NCBI GenBank assembly: GCA_022592435.1
Contig: JABYQS010000263.1
Coordinates: 1-39,934 of the forward strand
Length of the DNA: 39,934 nucleotides
DNA from: Cerioporus squamosus
Taxonomy: Eukaryota; Basidiomycota; Agaricomycetes; Polyporales; Polyporaceae
Direction: 5' to 3'
The position numbers and the translations under genes were made by a program. Under the pieces are notes generated by a model. That model was given only the letters and a program-made list of their open reading frames with translations, did no database searches and was not told where the DNA came from. Of the stretch, positions 31,750-39,934 are shown one piece after another (position 1 is the stretch's first letter; each line of letters starts with the position of its first letter).

Positions 31750-34048
31750 ATGGCAACTCTCCTCCTCCACACATACGCCCCGGCGCCCAGGCAGGGCATC
31801 CTCCTCAACCCATCCCCCGCCGCCTCCCCTGCCTACCACCCCGCCTCCCTCCCGGCTCTTGTGCCATCCAACTCCTCCCTTTCTTCATCCTCCTCCTCAG
31901 CCCCTGGAGACGTCTCGGACTACTTCTCCTCCTCCTCCGCATCACCATCACCAGGGCCCTCACACAGCTCCCCTGCGCCGCGCAATGCTCACCTCCAGCC
32001 AACCTCGAAGCCCCGTCATGGCTCCAACCCAGGTACAGTGCGTCGTATACGATTCGCGCCACTGCCAGAGCCCCGTCGCGAGGACGACGAGGATTACCCG
32101 GCTGTATTCCTCGACGACGACGAAGCAGGGCCCAGCCACACTGGCGAGCACATCTTCGCCATGTCCGCGCTAGCAGCCGCCGTAAACTGCCCTTTGCCCG
32201 AAAGCGTTCCATCCAGCCCATGTGCGACTCGGAGAATGCTTCCCCCTACCTCCCACGACGCTCTCGGGCTCGATCCTTCCCTCTCTCAGTCCTCAGCAGA
32301 TTCCTCCGAGCCCGGCGTGCAGCAGTCACAGCCCTCGTCCGTCCCATCAGATGTCGGCCAGGAGTGGGACATGGTCTCGCAGTCCGCCGCTCTCCCTGCG
32401 CTCTCCCTGTCCCTCTCCGTGCCTGACTCCCCGCGCAAGACCGGTAAGCTATCCAAGATGCTCAAGCCCTTCTTCAGTCGCTCCTCCTCCGCGTCCACAA
32501 AGTCACCCCTCGCGCGCACCTTCTCGCGCGAGGAGACGGCGTCTATGAACGGCGACGTGCAGCGCGGCCGCAGCTCCTCTTTCCTCTCCGCAGGCAGCCG
32601 CAACAGCAGCGTGAGCCGCGACACGAGCCTCAGCCGCGAGCGGCGCGACTCCGACTTTGGTGCCCCTCTGCACCGATGGACGTCCGAAGGCGGCCCGAAC
32701 AGCGGGCTCCCAGTCAGCAAGAAGAAGAAGCATATGCTGTTCGGGGGCAGCTCGAGCAACGGGGGCGTGCCCCTGGGCCGGACGCAGAGCCTGACGTCGC
32801 TCTCCGGGAAGGACGACAAGAAGGCGAAGGCACAGCCGGTGGTCGTGACGAACGGTGGGAGGAAGCAGCAGCGGATGCTCAACGGGCGTGTGTACGGCGC
32901 GCGGCGGAAACCGAACGCGAACCCGTTCGCGAACGTCAGGTATGTGACACGCACCTTTATTTATCTGCTCTTCCCACTCCACGTCCCTCTTTGCCCCTTT
33001 TTTGACGCTGCGATGTCGGTGTATGCTGACGTGCCTGCGTTTCCAGGACGGACGAGCCTGAGTTCGTCGAGTGGGGATATGGCGGCATGGGTTCGGTGAA
33101 GAACGCGTCCGGCCAGAACTCGATGTGGTCCCGCGTAGCGGCCTGGCGACGACGCTGCCGGTCTCGCACGCAAGTCAGCGGACGAAGATGACGGTAGCGG
33201 TACCGCGTGGGTGAAGCGCAGACGAGAGCAGCGCGAGCGAGAACGGAAGGAGCGGGAAGAGCGCGAGAAGGCCGAGGCTGAGGCGAAGGCGAAAGAGAAG
33301 GGCGCCGCGCAGGAAGCGCAAGAACGCGGAGCGGACGTGGCGGCAGCAGTGGAGGAGCAGAAGAAGGATGGGGACACCACAATACAGGCGGACGCACCGG
33401 TAGACCCGTCTGCCGTTCCGCTGCCTGTCTCGATGCCCTCGACGCCCATCGGGCCCGACACCCCCAAGCTCGAGCACATCACTCAGGCCATCAACATCCC
33501 CGCTCCCCACCATCGCCATCACCACTCCCATTCGCATTCGCATTCACATCACCATCACGGCCACCCACCACACTTTATCGATGCCCTTCGTCGAGCGGCG
33601 CGAGAGCGCCGAAATTGCACATGTGGTGCCTGTCAGCTCCCCGTCCAAGGTGGCCTCGGAAGAGGGTACGCCGGTGCCAGCGAGTGCGCGGCTGCGGACC
33701 GAGAGCGAGGGATCGGTGGAGGTCGCGGAGCGCGCAAGCGTGAGCAGCAGTGGCGCGAGCGCAATGAGCAGCACGAGCGACGATGCAGACGAAGAGAGCC
33801 CCAAGGACACCGAGGGCGGGTTCGGCCAGGAAGAGGACGAAGACGAGGAGGACGAGGAGCTGGTGAGTACTCTGTCTTTGCCTCCCTGTGTGGGTGGTGG
33901 AAGTGAAAGGAAAGGTGCTGACCTGGCTTGTGCGATCCTCCAGGAGCGGAGTCGGTTGACTGCGCTTGGTGCGGGCGTGGAGAAGATAGCGAGACACCAC
34001 AAGGACAAGGAGGAGCAAAGCGCGGTTGGGACGCCAGCAGCCGAGTAG
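31750..34048 (+). CDS. Ser-rich conserved-looking hypothetical protein with charged coiled-coil tail; two frame breaks
   Basis: Exons 31750-32939, 33047-33862 and 33944-34048. Residues 1-396 are Ser/Pro-rich and disordered, with a basic block KTGKLSKMLKPFFSRSSS, RTFSREE, KKKKHMLFGG and a KPNANPFANV end at the first intron. Exon 2 opens with EPEFVEWGYGGMGSVK, a block that looks strongly conserved, then a long Lys/Glu/Arg helix (likely coiled coil), a His tract (HHHSHSHSHSHHHH), an ERRES block and an acidic EEDEDEEDEE run. Exon 3 gives ERSRLTALGAGVEKIARHH and the stop. Exon 2 is two bases too long: an extra T near 33144 and an extra C near 33564-33566 each shift the frame. A 40-nt intron could remove the first break, but I favour indels. 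Function unknown; I do not recognise the family. Confidence 0.7.
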
Positions 34049-35305
34049 AGGTCCTATATGCGCTCCTAGCCCGTCTCCCCGTCCCCCGTCTCATCTCCCG
34101 TCCCCCCAATTCCCACCCACTTGCGACGACCTCTCATGATATATACGCCCGCCGTCACAGGCACGCGCGATACGCGTGTTGTACGGCATCCTGGCGAGAC
34201 TCCTGGATTCCTGCGTCGCACCATTCACGGCCCATGCATTATGGACGCATCAGCTGGCGCTACGTCCACGCCTGCGCGGACACCCTCGTGATGGACTCCA
34301 GACTGTACATGGACTCCCCCAGATTCCAGCGTGTTAGTGTGGCCCAGTGGGCGCACACTAGTTTCGAGTGGGCCGTTGAAACGAGCTCCTGTACCATCGT
34401 GCGCGGGGGGGAGCCATGTCGTGTCCTGGTCCTTGCCTGCTCTTACATTATATGTCCCGCTACCTCCACTCTTACCTCCACCTCGGCCTCGACCCTGATC
34501 GACTCTTTGTTCCTCGTTCCTCGGATTCTCGGGTTCCTCGTGCTGTCCTTGTTGTGATATAACGGCTCTCCGCATCGCCCATTTGAATCTACTGCTCCTG
34601 CTTCCTAACTGTCCCTCTCGCCCGCCGTATCGCCGCTCGGCGCTGGACGTGTGCAGCCATGCCATGCCTTGGCTATGGTCCCAAAAGCGTGTCTCGACCG
34701 CGACGTCCGTCCTGACCCTCCCTCGTCCGTCTCTCCTGTCCCGTCCGCGTCCCTCCTCCTTGGCCGTGAAATATGGTACCTCCGCCGTCGACCGTAGTCC
34801 CCCCGTTTGTCCGGCCGGCATAATCTTCGCGTTCGCCTGTGCATATATTGGTTTCGTGCGCTGCCTTACCTTCTGCTCCGCCCCTCCCGGGCATAACCTC
34901 TTATGCCACCACATGCTCCCCTCGTCTTCTTGTCTCTCCATGCCACTCCCATCCTCGCCGCATGAAACCCTCCCGCCTCTCAGCTCCGCTGTAAAAAGCC
35001 GCACAGGCACACACGCTCCGCGCGTCCCCCAACACTTCCCAGCAACCACTTGACTTATCCGCATCTCATATATCGCTGCTGTCGCACGCTGTACACTTCA
35101 TCGACCCCCCGCATCCCTCACTGTCCTACCGTATGATGGCCTACTGCAGGCTCTAGTCACCGCTGCCCCCCCACCACCCACGGAGTCCATGGACGCTTCG
35201 TCTTATGCTATTGGGCAGCGGCGCCTATCGCTCGTACCAGTATAATGCTTGTGCATCGCATCTTTCCCCTGCTCCCATTGCTCCCACTGCCCACATCGCT
35301 CGCAT

Positions 35306-35352
35306 ATCGCCCGCATTGCCACATCGCCCGCATTGCACATCGCCCGCATTGC
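35306..35352 (+). repeat. Minisatellite, three exact 14-bp units
   Basis: atcgcccgcattgc occurs at 35306-35319, 35323-35336 and 35339-35352, separated by 2-3 bp (cac-type spacers), with a degenerate unit just upstream. Confidence 0.85.
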
Positions 35353-35650
35353 CCATCGTACTCGTACATCAGTGCATCGTGTCGCTCTGTCATCATCTCT
35401 CCGTTTTCTCTCTTCTTCCTCTTTCCTTGGTCCCGGGCTCTTATCGTGTCTCTCTCTCTCTTATCCTTGGATTGCATTCTCACCTCGAGACTCGATCGTC
35501 CGTTCCATTTCTTCTCTTCCCTCCCCTGCCAGTGCCATCGTGATATATCTCATCCACTGGATTGCCTTAGTGCTTAGTGTGTACCATAGTGCCAGTTACA
35601 TACACATCGTTTCGTCTTGCAATTGGGATATTGGATCGTCGTCACCGTTC

Positions 35651-35668
35651 GTCGTCGTCGTCGTCGTC
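35651..35668 (+). repeat. (GTC)6 microsatellite
   Basis: Six perfect GTC units in the pyrimidine-rich gap. Confidence 0.9.
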
Positions 35669-36477
35669 ACGGCTTGCGTTCGCCCCGTCCGTTCATGCTT
35701 CAGTTGCAGCTTCAGCTTCAGCTTCGTTCCGAAAAATCCAATCATTCCCCGCCACAGTACTGGCACTGTGTCCCGGATTTCCTGGATCGAGGATTGTCTC
35801 CTATCCTTCCGCCACCCCATTCTCTCCTATTCCGCGTTTCCTTTTTCCCTATCCCACTCGACATATCGCACCCCAGAATCGATGATATCGTCGCGGCACC
35901 GTACAGCCTCCCCGAGCACCCGCTCGTCGCACCGCCCGAGGGGCATGCACGTCCCCCGCTTGCCTCCTGCCTCCTGCTCCTGCCTCTTTCCTCTTCTAAC
36001 TATTCTATCCGCGTCCTTGCCTGGGTATCTGTCGCGCCGTTATCAACCCCCGCCGTCCTGCACCATCACTCTGTTCGTACTATACACCTAGACACATGCA
36101 CATCGCACTGTGCAGCTTACATAGTGTACTTCTCCAGGTTACTACTAGTTGTCGGCCTCGCGTTTGGCAATGCATCTACTTCCTAACAACCCCAGACATG
36201 TGTGCGCGCTCGCCCGACTCCACCAGCGGGTTCTTCTCGCCAGTGGTTCACGGTGGTTCCTGGGGTCCTCCCAGTGTGGAGAGCCCAGGTGGAACTGTGC
36301 AGCGATGGCTACGAGTTTGTGACAGACAGAAGCAGGAGTGGTGGAACTCCCGTGAGTGGAAACCAAGTCTATACCGCAGTACTGTTACAGCTCTAGCGTG
36401 CTTCTGAACGATCTGAGCTTCCTGTGTCCTCCCATAGTGGTGTGTGTCAATGACGACATCGAACTATAACCTGCCCT

Positions 36478-38515
36478 TCACCGGAGCGTAACCAGCTCTG
36501 CAAGGAAGAAAAGTAAGGAAATCGACATCAGCACTATCCCACCCCAGAAGAAGAAACCGCAGCAGCAACAGGAAGACGAGCGAACGCACCTTCCGCAGAC
36601 GTCGGGTGAATCGCGACGCAGTTGTCGAGGTCCTCCTTCGTCGCGCCCATCTTGACCGCGACGCCGAAGCCCTGCATGATCTCGTCCGAGCCCTGGCCGA
36701 TGATGTGGATGCCGACGACGCGTTCCTCGGGGCCCGCGCAGATGACCTTGTACACGGACGGCTCCTTGTGCTCCTCGGGGAGCATCGAGAAGTAGAGCGC
36801 GCGGAAGGACGACTTGTAGATCTTGATGTTCTCGTCGCCGTACTTCTTGCGCGCCTCGGGCTCCGTCAGGCCGACCGTGCCGATCGTCGGGTGCCTGCAA
36901 GTCAAGTCAAGTCAAGGACTCGGTCAGAGATCGAGAGCGGTGAGAAAGAGGAGAGAGAGACGTACGAGAATACGACGGTAGGGATGTCCTCGTAGCTCAG
37001 CTTCTGCTGCCTGAACTTCTCGGGCCCGAAGAGACGGTTCGATAGCCGACGGGCAGCGGCGATTGCAACAGGCGTGAGCAGAGCCTTGCCCGCAACATCG
37101 CCGAGCGCGGTGATACCAGGGACACCGGTCTCCTGGTAATCGTCGACAACGACATTGCCCTTCTGGTCGAGCTTGATCCCGAGCTCCTCCAGCCCAAGGT
37201 TCTCCGTGTTAGCGTGCCGACCAATCGCCCACAGGAGGCAGTCGACCTCGTTTCTCCCCGCTCTCGAGGTGCACCGTGAGCGGCTGGCCTTTGGTGCCCT
37301 CGACTTCTTCACCTTGGAGCCGTGGCGGAAGTTGATCCCGGTGTGCTTCATCCAGTTCGTGAGTGTCTCCCCGAGCGTGGGGTCGAGCGGAGCACGGTTT
37401 CGCCACGGATGAGCATCGTGACCTCGCTGCCGAGCGTGTGGAAGACACCCGCAAGCTCGACCGCGATGTAGCCTGCGCCGACGACCGCGACGCGCTTCGG
37501 CTGCTCCTCGAGGTCGAAGAAGCCGTCCGAGTTGATGCCCAGGCTCGCGCCGGGGATCTCGTCGTCGCTGGGGATGGTCGGGCGACCGCCAGTTGCGATA
37601 CAGATGTGCGAGGTATTAAGGGTGTATTTGGAGCCGTCGGGGCGCGTGATTTCCACCGAGGAGGGCGACAGCACCTTAGCGTGGCCATGATGGTACTCGA
37701 CGTTCTCCTTCGAGAGGTTGTTGTCATAGATGCCGTTCAGCTTCCTGATATACGCGTCGCGCTGAGGCTTGAAGGTGGACCAGGAGAACTGAGGGGCGCC
37801 GATACCAGGTCCCTTGAACTGGTAGCCTTCTGCATGGCGGATCTTCTCCGCGATGTCGGCGGCGTGCCACATGATCTAACGTACTGTGAGATGGGAGGGG
37901 TAGAGAGGTGCATGTATGCGCGTACTTTCTTAGGTACGCATCCTGGAAAGTAGTCTAGTGAGTAACGGTGTGTGCGAATAGCCCCACTGCCACGTACCGA
38001 CGTTCACGCAGGTACCACCGAGGTGCTCGGTTGCCTCAATAAGAGCGACTTTGGCGCCATAAGAACCAGCCCTGCGCTATGCAATATATCAGCACCTCCT
38101 TTGGTCGCGGAGAGCCATTCGCAGTCACGCTTCCAGCATGTCCGAGTGCAGTGAGAGCGCATACAATCACATAGTGGGGTCGACGCGCACACATCTGACA
38201 CAGGCATGGCTTGTCTGCGGTGCGCACAGACAGAATTTGGATGCTCATGGACATCCTCAAGTTCTCGGTGAGAGCTTTTCTCCCTTGCGACAACCGGTTG
38301 TTACGTGCACGGCGCCTGCTCGTGTGAAGCGGCCATACGAGCACGGACGCGAGCATAGACCGAAATACTTCGAACGGAAAGCACGACGCGGACGTATGGA
38401 GACAAACACATTCGCGCGCGAACAGGAAACTCACCGAACCGGCTACACCTCCGCTCCCTCCACCAATGAAGACGATGTCGTACTTCTCCTGACCAGGTTT
38501 CGTTACGGGAGGCAT
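36478..38515 (-). CDS. Glutathione reductase, with several small indels in the main exon
   Basis: NADPH-dependent flavoenzyme that reduces glutathione disulfide (cytosol and often mitochondria). Exons: 38515-38435 (start [23 protein letters not shown] site), one unresolved link, 38071-37998, a 17-nt micro-exon 37942-37926, 37875-36966, 36894-36590, 36497-36478. The redox disulfide GTCVNVGCVPKK spans the junction into the micro-exon. The NADPH-side motif is [10 protein letters not shown], the second FAD motif ends in GDVAG, and the C-terminal HPTSAE|ELVTLR carries the catalytic His-Glu pair. The main exon is 910 nt where the phases need length 2 mod 3. Against the family I see about 4 bases missing near 37386, 1 near 37302 and 2 near 37252. 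A loss of this gene is unlikely in nature, so assembly error is the simplest reading. The exon between 38434 and 38072 (expected R-R-A) was not found with confidence. Confidence 0.88.
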
Positions 38516-39934
38516 CTTGACTGGGCTACCTGTAGATAGCGCGCGGGTGATCTGCGCAGTCCGGGGTCAGCGAGGGCGCATACATTTGAGGCAGCAGGAT
38601 GACCTGGAAAAGGCGACGGGACGCTATGGTTGTGCGGGAGAGAGGGGGGGGGAGGAGAGAGAGAGCGATCGATGGGGAAGCCAGGGCTGCGATTATTATA
38701 GGAAGCCGTGGAGAGAGCACGGACAGGTATGCTAGAGGTGTGTAAGAGATGGATAAGCAGCTCTGCTAAGTCCGCGCCTTCACGCGATGGCGCAACTCTC
38801 CCGCGCGCCTATCCAGCGCGCCGCGTCACGATCACGTGGAGCGCTTGCTCGCCAACTCGGGCGCGCCCCGGGCATGCTGCTCTTCTCGCCGCTCCTCCTT
38901 CGGTCTCAGCAGGTCTTCACTGTCAGGCTCTTTGCTATCTAGCACATGGCTCTACTGTCTGCTGGCTGCATGCCAGAGGTCCCACAGCAACCCGCACGAT
39001 CTATCGACTTCTACAGGAAGACCGCGGTCCATCATAACACGGGGTCCCACTTATAGCTGCTCTCAAACTTTCCCCAGTTATCCTTGAGTCGCCGCCGACT
39101 ACACTACTCTGGAGAGAAGGCGGGCAATGTGAGAGACATTATTCAGATGTATCTAGATCTCTTCGAGCCCTCGCCCCTAATCAGTGATTGGTCTACCTCG
39201 CCCACAAGATTCCCTTGTCCAATTAGGTTCCATAGCACGTCCAACCTATGAGAATATGCCGACCTCGAGTGGTGCTAAAGGCAGATTCGCGATGTAACCT
39301 TCCCTGCGCTTCCGACCTTGGCCGATCTTCGATACCACTCCTCCTGGCCATCTGTCAATCTGAGCCACCTGATTCAGTGACTACGCCCTGAGGCCTGAGG
39401 CCTCAGACATCCTGGCTCTAGTATGTGACCGTGAAAATGTGCTGCAAGTTCGAGGAGTCTCGTGCTTGTAGTTGCCCGGCCATCCTCGGCTACTTACTCA
39501 GTCTTCCGGCGACACTTCGCCGCCACGAGCTCTTGTCCAAGACCCATTGGAATGGCAAGGTTCGCAGTTGTTCTGGTAAGTGGGCGACAACTCCCAAATT
39601 CTAACCTAACCTGACGCAATGCAGGTAGGCCCTTCGTAACACGAACGCAACGATACCGTCTTGCGGGTCGATATGTGGCCAGTGCGGTAGCGCCCGCAGC
39701 CACTCCACTGCCGTCTGCTGTCGCTCTTCCGTCAGGTCGATCGTACCCCATCGCTATTTCACTCCTCGCCTCCGAGCACACGCAATCTTCATGTACATGG
39801 GGATTGCAAGCACACGTGACCGTTCGGTCATGCGCAGACGTATCAGGCTGGTACGTACCAATGATGCATCTAGGTTGGGTTCATCTTCGCGGGCACATTA
39901 CGTGGATATTATCATCTCGTATAGCTTGACACCC
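38516..39934. other. Upstream region of glutathione reductase to window end, no gene seen
   Basis: 1.4 kb. A GA-rich stretch at about 38636-38670 may belong to the reductase promoter. A 95-codon minus-strand frame at 39494-39781 has no recognisable domain. No RNA gene recognised. Confidence 0.4.

Larger units (their letters stand above)
34049..36477. other. Pyrimidine-rich gap between convergent genes
   Basis: 2.4 kb between the ends of the Ser-rich gene (plus) and glutathione reductase (minus). The plus strand is strongly C/T-rich through much of 34.4-36.1 kb, which keeps long frames open by chance (for example 280 codons from 35249, made of S, P, H, L, I). It contains a minisatellite (35306-35352) and a GTC microsatellite (35651-35668). 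It may hold long 3' UTRs or a non-coding transcript, but nothing shows this directly. Confidence 0.4.

Noticed and set aside
31410..32426. 338-codon plus-strand frame overlapping the Ser-rich gene
   Set aside because: Arg/Pro/Ser/Leu low-complexity shadow of the real first exon in another frame.
35249..36091. 280-codon plus-strand frame
   Set aside because: Open because the strand is pyrimidine-rich; composition S/P/H/I/L without domain, crosses the minisatellite.
37363..37953. 196-codon plus-strand frame across glutathione reductase
   Set aside because: Antisense of the reductase main exon and its introns; no support.
1..39934. CRISPR arrays, operons or bacterial-type signals
   Set aside because: None seen; intron structure and gene families show eukaryotic DNA.

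Overview
This window is nuclear DNA from a filamentous fungus, most likely an agaricomycete basidiomycete and possibly Polyporales. The evidence is CpG-rich sequence, genes split by short GT-AG introns of about 50-90 nt, a secreted HsbA-type protein, a glutathione reductase of fungal type, and a dense family of N-terminal MYND zinc-finger proteins. The species call is inference.

Layout. (1) 0.3-1.3 kb: a secreted hydrophobic-surface-binding (HsbA-like) gene on the minus strand. A decayed copy of its 3' end and downstream flank lies at about 2.0-2.7 kb. (2) 2.7-21.7 kb: twelve MYND loci. Eight look intact (2741-3728 -, 4931-6035 -, 6297-7393 +, 8358-9406 +, 10872-11920 -, 14430-15538 +, 18998-20015 -, 20612-21639 -). 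Four are damaged: a finger-only fragment at 7859-8095, a copy with two compensating frameshifts at 13169-14201, a decayed copy at 15930-16595 beside a solo-LTR-like element, and a copy with a single frameshift at 17266-18354. (3) 21.7-30.2 kb: 8.6 kb with no gene I can support. (4) 30.2-34.0 kb: a weak hypothetical ORF and a large Ser-rich conserved-looking gene. (5) 34.0-36.5 kb: a pyrimidine-rich gap between convergent genes, with a small minisatellite. (6) 36.5-38.5 kb: glutathione reductase on the minus strand. The rest is its upstream region.

The MYND family is the core of the window. Every copy with a recognisable second exon has one phase-2 intron (AA|G or AG|G) placed inside the finger, between the zinc-binding His and the last Cys (H-x3-C). 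Behind this shared first exon sit two main body types. Body type 1 carries a KKWKW block and is found at 2741, 18998 and 20612 (and the decayed 15930 copy). Body type 2 carries SIN-GFPLR and LPGRFVR blocks and is found at 4931, 6297, 8358, 10872, 13169 and 14430. Three loci pairs are divergent with 228-262 bp between start codons. The pair at 7.86-9.41 kb is an inverted version of the pair at 13.17-15.54 kb.

Caution on sequence quality: glutathione reductase, normally single-copy and essential, shows several small indels against its family, and so do the Ser-rich gene and the HsbA gene. Some frame breaks in the MYND copies may therefore be assembly errors rather than real decay. All exon models are by eye.
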